Of a stretch of DNA of 41,416 nucleotides, positions 1-7,892 are shown one piece after another; positions within the stretch are counted from its first letter, which is position 1; every line of letters starts with the position of its first letter. The stretch is from the NCBI GenBank assembly GCA_030612705.1, contig JAUWNI010000024.1, positions 1-41,416 on the forward strand, given 5' to 3'. The translations under genes were made by a program, and so were the position numbers. The notes under the pieces are model-generated. The model was given only the letters and a program-made list of their open reading frames with translations, was not told the DNA's origin and did no database searches. Origin of the DNA: Phycisphaerae bacterium (GTDB taxonomy: Bacteria; Planctomycetota; Phycisphaerae; UBA1845; Fen-1342).

Positions 1-137
1 GGGGGGGGCCGGGCCCCCCCCCCGCCCCCGCCCCCCCGCCCCCCCCCCCCACCCCCGCCCCCCCCCCCCCCGGCGGCGCCCGCCCCGCCGGCGGGGGGGT
101 CGTCCCCGCCCCCCCCCCCCCGCCGGGGGGGGCCCCC
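1..137. other. G/C homopolymer contig end
   Basis: Almost nothing but long runs of C and G, with few A or T. No reading frame, RNA or hairpin can be defended. It ends abruptly where normal-complexity sequence starts at about 138. Most likely a sequencing or assembly artefact at a contig end. Confidence 0.75.
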
Positions 138-180
138 GCTACAGTCTATGGGCGCCGCCAACTTTTGCTGCGGACTGATA
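138..180 (+). repeat. Dispersed 43-bp repeat, copy 1
   Basis: Begins GCTACAGTCTATGGGCGCCG and ends GCGGACTGATA. It aligns along its whole length with 24360-24403 (plus) and with the reverse complement of 28730-28772. All copies share GCTACAGTCT at the left, an ACTTTT core, and GCGGA(C/T)TG near the right end. CAGTC and GACTG at the two ends can pair. This copy lies exactly where the low-complexity contig end stops. Confidence 0.7.
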
Positions 181-420
181 GTCGGTCCGCCCGTTGCCGG
201 CGAGCTTTAATGTGATAAACTTACGGCCGTCGTGTTTCTCGGTTTGGACTTCGCCATGCTCGAACACCGGCATCTTGGTCGTGACCTCGCTGGACTGACG
301 GCGCTATCCGTCCGTGCTCGGCTCCTATTGCCCTCCCATCTTCCCTTTATTCATCCGGGATAATGGGTCACGAACAAGCTAAATCGGTAACTCGTTGACA
401 AAAAGAAGATTCGACAATTC
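181..420. other. Gene-free stretch upstream of tRNA-Thr
   Basis: No credible coding frame on either strand. A TTGACA at 395-400 resembles a -35 box, but a partner -10 at normal spacing would fall inside the mature tRNA, so I do not call a promoter. The minus-strand frame of the integrase remnant runs through 379-420 without meaning. Confidence 0.5.
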
Positions 421-1463
421 GCCACCGTAGCTCAATTGGCAGAGCAGCGGTTTTGTAAACCGCAGGTTGAGGGTTCGAGTCCCCCCGGTGGCTTTCCTGG
501 CGCACGCCGCGCTTTGTCGCGCTGCGTCGCCTTTCTCCGCGTCTGTCAAAGACTTACGCGCCCCACTCGGCGTGGCCGTAGCGCTGGCGACAGTGCGCGA
601 CGCCGCGCCGTGTCGCGCGCTTTCGCGCTCGGATTGCCTGCACTTTTGCCGCGCTTTTTTCGCGCTGTCGGACGCATCTCCCCGCACGCCGCAGTCGATG
701 CTGGCCGCAGGCTCAGGCAGGCCGTCGTCGGTGCCGGTGGCCCGCATGTCGACCTTCTGCCGTCCTTTGCGCGTGTCCGTGGCAACGCTCGGCAACGCGT
801 CGAGCGCGCCGGTCAGGTCGTGGACGCCGAGCTTGGTGTAGAGCCCAGCGTCAACGTCGGCGTCGAATGGCGGGCAAGTTCCTGGGCGACCTTGACGGAT
901 ACGCCGCTCTTGACCAGCAGAGTGATGTAGCTCACCCGCAACGCGTGGAAATCAGCCACGCGCCCTGATGAATCGGTCACGGCCGGGAACTCCGCGTCGC
1001 GACGTTCCCGGCGCTGCCTTCGATCCTGCGTTTTGCGAATCCAGCGTGCCTTCGCCCGGCGCAGGTCCGCCCGGATCATTTCGGCCGCTTGGTCGCACCA
1101 TGAGCCCGACCAGACGGGAGCCGCGCTCGGCCGGCCGGTCAGCCATGGCCGCAAGACGTCAGCGAGATCGGAGCGAATCGGCTGCCTGTTTGCGCTGCGC
1201 CGCTTGCTGCTCCTTGCGTCCAGCACGATCGCCGGCGGGTCGGCGTCGAGGATGAAGTTCCTCGGCGTCAGACTGGCCAGTTCGCCGGCCCGGAAACCCG
1301 TGCCCGCCGCCACACGGTAGAGCATCGCCCGATCGGCGCCGGACAGGCTATGCCGCCAACGTGGCGCGGATGCCGTTGTCTCGACCACCCTCTGAATCTC
1401 GTCGGTGTTCAAGGCACGACGCTCGTAACGCCGGTCGGTCGAGCCGGCGCCCGATCGGAAGCG
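379..1463 (-). pseudogene. Tyrosine recombinase (integrase) remnant, frameshifted
   Basis: Catalytic part of a phage-type tyrosine integrase. The main frame (1463 down to 813) shows GTGFRAGEL (first catalytic Arg), a DARSSKRR region that may supply the beta-hairpin Lys, FHALRVSYIT (His-x-x-Arg) and ARHSTPTLTL. Just before the catalytic Tyr the frame breaks: around 838-848 one base is missing, and the next frame continues LYTKLGVHDLTGALDALP, which contains the expected Tyr. After that the frame runs on through the reverse complement of tRNA-Thr and stops at 379. The N-terminal arm- and core-binding domains are absent: an in-frame stop lies at 1464-1466. The gene points at the tRNA, as in elements that integrate at tRNA 3' ends. 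Not expected to be active. A sequencing indel could explain the frameshift but not the missing N-terminus. Confidence 0.8.
421..493 (+). tRNA. tRNA-Thr (anticodon UGU)
   Basis: The acceptor stem GCCACCG (421-427) pairs fully with CGGTGGC (486-492), with discriminator T493. The D arm has the usual TAGCTCAATTGGCAGAGCA form. The anticodon stem GCGGT/ACCGC (447-451/459-463) closes the loop TTTGTAA, with anticodon TGT at 454-456, which reads ACA (Thr). The T loop is TTCGAGT; the T stem has one A-C mismatch. CCA is not encoded. The end of a degraded integrase overlaps this gene on the other strand, so the 3' half is a candidate attachment site. Confidence 0.96.
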
Positions 1464-1532
1464 TCAAACCACCTGGCGAACCTTCTTGAAAGCCCACTGG
1501 GATTGTCTGGGTGCGTGCGGTAGTCATGTTGA

Positions 1533-1709
1533 TCGGCCGAGATTCGTGGCCTGTTGCCCCGCAAGCTCAAGACACTCATCGCCTTGAAGCCGGACGAGTA
1601 TTTGGACCGTACGGGAGTGGTTCAAGCTGAAGAAGCTGGGAAGATGAGTCCGAAAGAACGAGATGAATTGATGAAGGTGCTCCACGAACTGATAAGTGAC
1701 TCGGTGTAG
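1533..1709 (+). pseudogene. Short unrecognised coding remnant
   Basis: An open plus-strand frame of about 58 codons ends in TAG at 1707-1709 and reads IRGLLPRKLKTLIALKPDEY, then continues with a charged helix and KMSPKERDELMKVLHELI. The composition looks like the C-terminal end of a real helical protein, but there is no good start codon with a ribosome site. It lies between the integrase remnant and the sulfatase-maturase operon, so it may be debris of the same mobile element. The rest of 1464-1849 shows nothing else. Function unknown. Confidence 0.3.
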
Positions 1710-1849
1710 CACGACCGGGTCGGGTTTCGTCGTCTCACGCCGTTACGGAGCAGTCCCTGGATGAGCACAGCACGGACATCCGTTCTGTCTCGCGTGATGA
1801 TGGTGGTCGGCACCCTTATCGCTTGTGTGGACGTGACAGACGCTCCGTT

Positions 1850-3109
1850 TCAGCGCCCGCAGCAGCGCTTGTGCTTCTCGCCGCTTCCGCAGGGACAAGG
1901 GTCGTTGCGGCCGACTTTGCCTCGTAGTCCCGTGGGAGCGGCGGGCACGGGTTGGGCCACTGCCGGTTGACTGTGCCGCCGAAGCCACAATTCCGCGGTC
2001 TTCCGCAGATCGCCGTCCGCATGGGCGAAGAACATCTTGTATGCGTCGCAAAAGTAGCTCAGGTTCTCACCGGACGGATGAGGCCACCGTTCCTTCGGAC
2101 AGCCGCCGCGGCAGTGCGTTAGCCAGGAGCACGCTTGACAGGCGCGCGGCAGCTCCGCCTTCCGGCGTCCAAATTGGGCTTGCCGTGGCGAATTGAGCAT
2201 TGCTTCGAGATTGCCGTCCAGCACGTTACCCAGCTTCCACTCATCATCGACGAAGAAATCGCAGGTGAACACATCGCCGTTGTGTTCGATGACGACGTAG
2301 GTACCGCACTCGGCCAGGAGCGTACACTCGGGTGGCTGGAGCCCGACGTACGTCGCGAAGACGGAGTCGAACCAGCGAACGGAGGTAGTTGCCCCACCGT
2401 CGCGGAAGTCGTTCAGCCAGCAGTCGAATACACTGCACAGGAACGTGCCGAATCGCTCCGGGGTAACGGAAAACGGCGCCACGCACCTCGGGTCGTCTGC
2501 CGCCCGTTCATAACACGGAATGAACTGCATGTAGTTCAGGCCGCGTTGCTTCAGGGATTCGTAGATCTCGCAGGGAAAACGTGCGGAGTAGTCGTTCACC
2601 ACCGTCAGGGCGTTTACCTCCACGCCACTGTCGAGCATCCGCTTCAGCGCATCGCTGACCCGTTTCCAGGTGGGTTGTCCGCCGCGGGTCAGGCGGTAAT
2701 GGTCGTGCACGTGCTCAGGGCCGTCCAGCGACAGTCCGACCAGAAACTTGGCCTCCCGCAGGAAACAGCACCATTTGTGATCAATCAGCAGCCCGTTGGT
2801 TTGCAGGCCGTTGCCGACGATCTGTCCGCCGCGGCCGTGCTTCTTTTCGAGTTCGACGGCTCGCTCAAAGAAACCCACACCCATCAGCGTCGGCTCACCG
2901 CCCTGCCACCCGAACGAAAGGTTCGTCCGACCGTGGGTCATGACTTGACGGATCATCGCCTCGAGCACGGCGCCGCTCAGCCGATGAACCGCACTCTCGG
3001 GAAAGAACCGATCTTTCTCCAGGTAAAAGCAGTACCGACAGGCCATGTTGCAGTCCGGTCCGGCGGGCTTGACCAGAACGGAATTGAGCTCCTTTTCACG
3101 CTGCCCCAT
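1850..3109 (-). CDS. Anaerobic sulfatase-maturating radical SAM enzyme with SEC-C tail
   Basis: Oxidises the active-site Cys (or Ser) of sulfatases to formylglycine in the cytoplasm using S-adenosylmethionine and iron-sulfur clusters. The radical-SAM cluster motif C-x3-C-x2-C is at Cys20, Cys24 and Cys27 (CNMACRYCFYL). FGWQGGEPTL and the LSLDGP block follow, as in the anSME family. A SPASM-type Cys-rich region (CQACSWLTHCRGGCPKERW) lies near residue 340. The extreme C-terminus carries a SEC-C zinc motif (NDPCPCGSGEKHKRCC), an add-on to the core enzyme. The 419-residue length is the family's plus this tail. GAGGAAG sits just upstream of the ATG. The sulfatase gene ends 105 bp upstream on the same strand and has the CxPSR target motif, so they form a substrate-enzyme pair. 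Confidence 0.92.
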   Translation of the reverse strand: MGQREKELNSVLVKPAGPDCNMACRYCFYLEKDRFFPESAVHRLSGAVLEAMIRQVMTHGRTNLSFGWQGGEPTLMGVGFFERAVELEKKHGRGGQIVGNGLQTNGLLIDHKWCCFLREAKFLVGLSLDGPEHVHDHYRLTRGGQPTWKRVSDALKRMLDSGVEVNALTVVNDYSARFPCEIYESLKQRGLNYMQFIPCYERAADDPRCVAPFSVTPERFGTFLCSVFDCWLNDFRDGGATTSVRWFDSVFATYVGLQPPECTLLAECGTYVVIEHNGDVFTCDFFVDDEWKLGNVLDGNLEAMLNSPRQAQFGRRKAELPRACQACSWLTHCRGGCPKERWPHPSGENLSYFCDAYKMFFAHADGDLRKTAELWLRRHSQPAVAQPVPAAPTGLRGKVGRNDPCPCGSGEKHKRCCGR

Positions 3110-3214
3110 GCTGGTGACTTCCTCGCTGATACCGCAATCACTCTGTCCAGGATACGCGCCGCCCTGCCACGTGAACCCAACCCAGCGTGCGCCAAGTCCG
3201 GTGGACCGCTGCGG

Positions 3215-4708
3215 TCAACCGTTGTCTGTCTGTGACCGTCTCATCGGGGCAACCGAGTCGCCGTACCGATCCTGGAGGCGTTTCAACTCAGCCTTGAGCC
3301 GCTTGACGGTATCGGCATAGGCCGGGTTGGCGTAAACATTCTTCAGCTCGTGTGGATCTTTCTCAAGATCGTAAAGTTCCCAGGCATCGATTCCATTGCG
3401 AAAATGAATCAGCTTGTAACGCTGGGTGCGCACGCCGTAGTGCGGTCGGACCTTATGCCACCCGCCTTGGCCCTCATCGCCGTATTCGTAGTACCTGTAG
3501 TACATCGATCTGCGCCAGTCAGACGGCGTGTGGCCTCGCAGAATGGACCGGAAGGACTCACCCTGAATTTCGACCCGAGGCGCCTGGCCGGCGAGGTCCA
3601 GGAACGTGGGGGCGAAGTCCAGGTTCAACACAATGTCATCGCTAACCGCGCCGGGCTTGATCTCCCGTGGGTAGCGCACGAGCAGCGGCATACGTAGCGA
3701 TTCCTCGTACATGAACCGCTTGTCATACCAGCCATGGTCGCCCAGGAAATAACCCTGGTCGGACGTGTATACCACGACTGTGTTCTCCACCAGCCCTGCC
3801 CGGTCGAGATAGTCGAGCAACCGACCGATATTGTCGTCTATCGATGCGATGCAGCGCAGATAGTCTTTGATGAAGCGCTGGTACTTCCATTTCTTGAGCG
3901 CCTGGGCTTCGAGGCCTTCGGGTGGCGGAACTTTGAGATCACTCGGAGCCAAATGCCGCTCGATGGTCATCGTCTGGTGGCGAGCGGCGTCGCAACGGGT
4001 GGAGTAATCGTCGTTGAACGTTTCGGGCTCGCGGATTTCGACACCGGCGTATAGTTTTGCGTGCTTCTCGTCAGTCTGCCACAAGCGATGCGGCGCTTTG
4101 TGCTGGCACAGGAGCAGAAACGGTTTGTCTTGCTCGCGCGATTCCAGCCAGCCGAGGCACTGGTTGGTGATTATGTCGGTGACGTACCCGCTGTGCTTCC
4201 TTTGCTCGCCCATCTCGATCGTGACCGGATCGTAGTAGTCACCCTGGCCCGGCAGGACGTTCCAGTAGTCGAAACCGGTGGGATCGCTCGTAAGGTGCCA
4301 CTTGCCGACCATGGCCGTCTCGTAACCGGCCCCACGCAACAATTTCGGGAAGGTCATCTGCTTGCCGTCGAACTCGTCCCGGTTGTCCCTCACACCATTG
4401 ATATGACTGTACTTTCCGGTCAGGATCGTCGCCCGGCTGGGCGCGCAAATGCTGTTGGTGCAGAAACAATTGGTGAAGCGCAGGCCTTCACGGGCCAGGC
4501 GGTCCAGGTTCGGAGTGGTATTGATCCGGCTGCCGTAACAGCTTAAGGCATGGGCAGCGTGGTCGTCGGACATGATGAAGAGGATGTTGGGCCGCCGTGG
4601 CGAGGAGCGTGCGCCGAAGGTCGGCAGCGGCAGCGCCAAGCCGGCGGCCCCCAACCCGGCAGCTCTCAGGAAATCGCGACGCGTCCAATCGGACTGGTTC
4701 ATGTTCAT
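3215..4708 (-). CDS. Exported sulfatase, formylglycine (Cys) type
   Basis: Hydrolyses sulfate esters, in this phylum usually on sulfated polysaccharides. The start is set at the ATG at 4708 because AAAGGAAA lies just upstream and the next residues form a twin-arginine signal (TRRDFLRAAGLGAAGLALPL); a longer open frame upstream lacks these signs. The metal-binding IMSDDH is at residues 45-50. The sulfatase signature SICAPSRATIL places the modifiable Cys at residue 88 (C-A-P-S-R). Later parts match arylsulfatase-family S1 (GKWHL, YTSDQGYFLGDHGWYDKRFMYEES), and the length of 497 residues is normal. The downstream anSME gene fits maturation of this protein. Substrate unknown. Confidence 0.92.
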   Translation of the reverse strand: MNMNQSDWTRRDFLRAAGLGAAGLALPLPTFGARSSPRRPNILFIMSDDHAAHALSCYGSRINTTPNLDRLAREGLRFTNCFCTNSICAPSRATILTGKYSHINGVRDNRDEFDGKQMTFPKLLRGAGYETAMVGKWHLTSDPTGFDYWNVLPGQGDYYDPVTIEMGEQRKHSGYVTDIITNQCLGWLESREQDKPFLLLCQHKAPHRLWQTDEKHAKLYAGVEIREPETFNDDYSTRCDAARHQTMTIERHLAPSDLKVPPPEGLEAQALKKWKYQRFIKDYLRCIASIDDNIGRLLDYLDRAGLVENTVVVYTSDQGYFLGDHGWYDKRFMYEESLRMPLLVRYPREIKPGAVSDDIVLNLDFAPTFLDLAGQAPRVEIQGESFRSILRGHTPSDWRRSMYYRYYEYGDEGQGGWHKVRPHYGVRTQRYKLIHFRNGIDAWELYDLEKDPHELKNVYANPAYADTVKRLKAELKRLQDRYGDSVAPMRRSQTDNG

Positions 4709-5200
4709 GCGTTTCCTTTCCGCGGACAACGTATCAACAGCGAAGATCCAGCGTGCTGTCCGTTTGAGCAGCTCAACGTTGATTCGGAGTACATCAGAAG
4801 AACGATCGACGGTATCAAGGGATGGCGCCATGCCCAAGTAACGAGGCACACCCTCAAAGGCACGCGGGATTATCCGTGTGCTGCCTCGCCGATGATGACC
4901 TTACCCGAACAGGCACCTCCGTTGCAAGCAATACGGAGCATCTTGCCTGGAACCCGCGCGTCTTTACCGGCAGACGCGCTCTATCTTTCCAGGTTGGGTT
5001 TCAGTGCGTGCCTTCCTCTCGGTAGCTGCGCAGCCCCCAACCATCTCTCCTCGGCAGCCCTGATATTCTTCCTCAGGTTGTAACCGTCATCCTCCGCTCC
5101 TCAGCGCCATCGGCAACCGTTCGACGATAAGGATCGCTGGACCAGCACAACGGGTCAGGTTTTCGGTATGGACAGGTCGGCGTACGCGTCGAAGCCAAAG
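4709..5200. other. Intergenic region between lacI-type gene and sulfatase
   Basis: About 490 bp without a convincing gene. The open frames here are continuations or shadows of the flanking genes. No copy of the GAAAGCGCTT operator is present, so the sulfatase pair is probably not under the adjacent LacI regulator. No clear promoter or terminator could be picked out. Confidence 0.45.
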
Positions 5201-6232
5201 TCACCTGTTTCGATGGGGCCCGCAGAGGTCGGCCCCGCACGATTCGCGTACGATCAGTTCGGGCTTCAACGAGATCCGGGTTGGGGGACGCTGCGGGTCG
5301 GCGACGCGCCGACAGAGGAGCTCCATGGCCTTGGCACCCATCTCGGACATCGGCACGCGAACGGTCGTCAGGGGTGGGCGAGTCATGCGCGCCACGCGCG
5401 TATCGTCGAAGCCGGCCACTCCCAGGTCCCGCGGAACGGACAGGCCCGCGGCATTCGCGGCGGCGACAATCCCCGCGGCCATCTCGTCGTTCGCCGCGAA
5501 GACACAGCAGTCCGGAGCAGCCCACTCGCGCACGTGCTTGGACGCGAGGTTGTACGCCGTCTCGTATTCGTAGTCGAGGTAGTACACATCGCTGCGCGAA
5601 AACGGCAGCTTGGCGTTCGCGAGCGCCTGCCGGTACGCTTCGAATCGCGCGATGGTGTCGAAGTTGGTCTCGAGCCCACCCACGAAGACGATGCGCTTCG
5701 CACCGCACGGGCCGACCAGGTGGCGCATCATCGCCGTGGCGCCGTGCCGCTGGTCGATCAGCACGCTGTCATGCGGAGCACCGCCGATCTCATCATCGAG
5801 CACGACGAACGGCAGCCGGAAGTCAGTGAGGACGTCCTGGATTCGGTCGGTCAGTTCGGAGACCATCACCGCCACGCCGTCCAACAACGTGCGTTGCCGG
5901 ATCGCGTGGAGCAGCGAATGGCTGTCGTCGCCATCGCGCGTCGAAGAGACGACGAGGTTGTATCCCAGTTGGCGGGCGCGCTGATTGGCTCCGCGGATGA
6001 TCTGGGAATAGAACTCGCCGTGGAGGTCCGGCAGGACCAGGCCGACGATCTCGCTCTTGCGAAGCATCAACCCACGGGCGAAGGCGTTGGGCTGATATCC
6101 CAGCTCACGGATCGCCGACTCGACGCGTGCGCAGGTTTGGTCATTCACCAGCTCGCGACGGTTGAGGACTCGCGAGACGGTGCTGATCGATACGTTCGCG
6201 CGTTTGGCGACATCGGAGATCGAAACGGGCAT
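5201..6232 (-). CDS. LacI/GalR-family transcriptional regulator
   Basis: A DNA-binding repressor or activator responding to a sugar. The helix-turn-helix is at the very N-terminus (SISDVAKRANVSISTVSRVL), followed by the hinge RELGYQPNAFARGL and a periplasmic-binding-protein-like sensor domain (VGLVLPDLHGEFYSQIIRGA, CVFAANDEMAAGI, GVAGFDDTRVARMTRPPLTT). I chose ATG 6232 (MPVSISDVA) over an upstream TTG because GGAAG lies at the right distance and the family starts directly at the helix-turn-helix. About 343 residues, normal length. It is divergent from the PF10091 gene at 6306, with a palindromic operator between them at 6270-6283, so autoregulation is likely. Further operator copies at 7820 and 17115 point to a local regulon. 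Confidence 0.95.
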   Translation of the reverse strand: MPVSISDVAKRANVSISTVSRVLNRRELVNDQTCARVESAIRELGYQPNAFARGLMLRKSEIVGLVLPDLHGEFYSQIIRGANQRARQLGYNLVVSSTRDGDDSHSLLHAIRQRTLLDGVAVMVSELTDRIQDVLTDFRLPFVVLDDEIGGAPHDSVLIDQRHGATAMMRHLVGPCGAKRIVFVGGLETNFDTIARFEAYRQALANAKLPFSRSDVYYLDYEYETAYNLASKHVREWAAPDCCVFAANDEMAAGIVAAANAAGLSVPRDLGVAGFDDTRVARMTRPPLTTVRVPMSEMGAKAMELLCRRVADPQRPPTRISLKPELIVRESCGADLCGPHRNR

Positions 6233-6268
6233 TGCGGGCTTCCGGAGTGCCAAGGCGCCGGCATGTTT

Positions 6269-6297
6269 TTGACAGCGCTTTCAATAGACCATATGCT
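6269..6297 (+). promoter_or_regulatory. Sigma-70 promoter for the PF10091 lipoprotein gene
   Basis: The -35 box TTGACA (6269-6274) and -10 box TATGCT (6292-6297) are separated by exactly 17 bp. The expected transcription start is at about 6303-6306, on or next to the ATG at 6306. No Shine-Dalgarno sequence precedes that ATG, so the transcript may be leaderless. The operator at 6270-6283 overlaps the -35 box. Confidence 0.7.
6270..6283. promoter_or_regulatory. LacI-type operator O1
   Basis: TGACAGCGCTTTCA is a 14-bp palindrome with one mismatched pair, of the LacI/GalR class with a central CG. It sits in the 73-bp gap between the divergent regulator and PF10091 genes and overlaps a -35 box, a position for repression. 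A weaker look-alike (TCAAAGCGCTTGCG, 6328-6341) lies inside the start of the PF10091 gene and could be a second half of a loop. Confidence 0.75.
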
Positions 6298-6305
6298 CAT
6301 TCGAC

Positions 6306-7721
6306 ATGCGTTGTCAACTCTCTGTCATCAAAGCGCTTGCGATCATCGCGTGTTCGGCGGGGTGTACGGGGGCGACGCCGGGCGTTGATGCGATCCTGCG
6401 TTCCCCGGAGACCACCGCAGCCATCGACTACCGGTTCACCGCGGCGGATGAGGCGCTGCTCGACGAAGTCCAGCACGCATGCTTCCTCTATTTCTGGAAG
6501 GAGGTGGGCTCGCCGGCAAAGCTCGTGCGGGATCGCAAGAAGGCACCGGTGTCGAGCATTGCGGCGGTGGGGTTCCAGCTTTCGTCGTTGCCGATCGGCG
6601 TCGAGCGCGGCTGGATCACGCGCGAGCAGGGGCAGCAACGGGCATGCACCGTCCTGAAATCGCTGCTCGCGCGCAGCGATAACAAGAAATTCGGCGTGTA
6701 TCTGCACTATCCGGACATGAGCACCGGCGGATTGTCCAAAGAGGGCTTCGAGATTCTCGCCAGCACCGTTGATCATGCGCTGTTTCTGGCGGGCGCCATT
6801 ACGGCGGCGGAGTACTTCGGTGGCGAGATCGGCCCGCTGGTCGACCGGCTGATCGCGGAGACGAACTGGAGAGCGTACGCGACTTCTCCCGAAGGTTATC
6901 TCTCAATGGGCTGGAAGCCCGACGATCCCGGAAACCTCGCCGGTCCCGGGAAGTTCCTGGACTGGCACTGGTGGAACGCGAGTGACGAGGAACGGTTGAT
7001 CTATGTGCTGGCTGCCGGATCGCCTAAGAGTGATCACGCGGTCGAGCCCGAGGTCTACTACCGCCTGCAACGTCCCGTCAAACGTCATCAAGAGATGCCG
7101 CCGTATGTGGTGTCGTGGCCGGGGGCGCTGTTCACGTACATCTTCAGCCACTGCTGGATCGACTATCGCTCGCTCAAAGCCGACGACCCGCGGCGTTTTG
7201 GAATCGACGCGCCGCGCGTGGACTGGTTCGAGAATTCCCGCCGGGCGGTGCTTACACATCGTCAGCGGTGCATTGAACAGGCCTCACGCTTCAAGACGCT
7301 GGCGCCCGATCACTGGGGTCTGAGCGCCTGTTCCGCGCGAGACGGCTACATCGTCCCGGAGATCCGCCCGAACATTCGCGACGCGGATGCGTGGTTCGAA
7401 GGCACCGTCGCCCCTTATGCCGCCGTCTCAGCGATCATGTTCACGCCGAAGGAAAGCCTGGCGGCGACTCGCGCGTTTCGGTCGCTGACGGGCGAGGACG
7501 GCAAGCCGCTCGTGTGGCGCAACCCGAAGGCCGGGGGCTACGGCTTCGCTGACTCGTTCAACCTTGATCAGGGCTTTGTGTGCGATGATTACGTGGGCAT
7601 CGATCAAGGCCCGATGCTGCTGGCGATTGAGAACGCGCGAACCGGGCTGATCTGGAAGCTCTTCATGCGACACGAATCTGTGCGGCGCGCACTAACGCGA
7701 CTCAAGCTCGAAGCACGGTAG
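6306..7721 (+). CDS. PF10091 glycoamylase/GH144-like lipoprotein
   Basis: A 471-residue glycoside hydrolase-like protein of the PF10091 (alpha/alpha-barrel) family. Characterised members in GH144 are endo-beta-1,2-glucanases, and the same fold forms one domain of cyclic beta-1,2-glucan synthases. Residues 1-20 form a lipoprotein signal ending in a lipobox (IIACSAGC), so it is probably membrane-anchored and exported. The family core is visible as HACFLYFWKEVG, VGFQLSSLPIGVERGWITREQ, WHWWNASDEERLIYVLA, WGLSACSARDGY and TGLIWKLFMRH. ATG 6306 has no ribosome site and sits at the predicted transcription start. A paralogue with a dockerin-like tail is encoded at 13747-15537. GH94 follows in the same direction. 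The substrate is inferred, not shown. Confidence 0.83.
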   Translation: MRCQLSVIKALAIIACSAGCTGATPGVDAILRSPETTAAIDYRFTAADEALLDEVQHACFLYFWKEVGSPAKLVRDRKKAPVSSIAAVGFQLSSLPIGVERGWITREQGQQRACTVLKSLLARSDNKKFGVYLHYPDMSTGGLSKEGFEILASTVDHALFLAGAITAAEYFGGEIGPLVDRLIAETNWRAYATSPEGYLSMGWKPDDPGNLAGPGKFLDWHWWNASDEERLIYVLAAGSPKSDHAVEPEVYYRLQRPVKRHQEMPPYVVSWPGALFTYIFSHCWIDYRSLKADDPRRFGIDAPRVDWFENSRRAVLTHRQRCIEQASRFKTLAPDHWGLSACSARDGYIVPEIRPNIRDADAWFEGTVAPYAAVSAIMFTPKESLAATRAFRSLTGEDGKPLVWRNPKAGGYGFADSFNLDQGFVCDDYVGIDQGPMLLAIENARTGLIWKLFMRHESVRRALTRLKLEAR

Positions 7722-7785
7722 TCTTATCGGACGCGTGTGTATCTGTGCAATCCGGTCACGAGCTGTGGTGGCGTGGAGGTATTGA

Positions 7786-7814
7786 TTGACTTCTCGGCCG
7801 GCATGGCTTATCTT
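7786..7814 (+). promoter_or_regulatory. Sigma-70 promoter for GH94 gene
   Basis: -35 TTGACT (7786-7791), 17-bp spacer, -10 TATCTT (7809-7814). The predicted start is near 7820, inside the perfect operator at 7820-7833. It gives a 5' leader of about 70 nt with GAGGAAG ahead of the ATG at 7893. Confidence 0.7.
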
Positions 7815-7819
7815 CTGTT

Positions 7820-7833
7820 TGAAAGCGCTTTCA
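7820..7833. promoter_or_regulatory. LacI-type operator O2, perfect palindrome
   Basis: TGAAAGCGCTTTCA is a perfect 14-bp palindrome. It lies immediately downstream of the -10 box of the GH94 promoter, where a bound repressor would block initiation. It is the best match in the window to the operators at 6270 and 17115 and is probably closest to the consensus for the regulator encoded at 5201-6232. Confidence 0.82.
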
Positions 7834-7892
7834 GTGCGCTGATGCCAGCGCTTGCGGATGGGGGACGTTGTTCTTATTGAGGAAGCTGCCGC

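Noticed and set aside
393-423. TTGACA upstream of tRNA-Thr as its promoter
   Set aside because: With 16-18 bp spacing the -10 box would lie inside the mature tRNA and no TATAAT-like sequence is found there.
379-795. A 138-residue minus-strand open frame covering tRNA-Thr taken as a protein of its own
   Set aside because: It is the out-of-frame tail of the integrase remnant plus the reverse complement of a tRNA, not an independent gene.
2135-3235. A 366-codon open frame on the plus strand opposite the radical SAM gene
   Set aside because: It is antisense to a clearly recognised enzyme, has no family features, and results from high-GC codon use.
5168-6388. A 406-codon plus-strand open frame opposite the LacI gene
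   Set aside because: Shadow of the regulator; composition rich in Arg/His/Gly with no domain.
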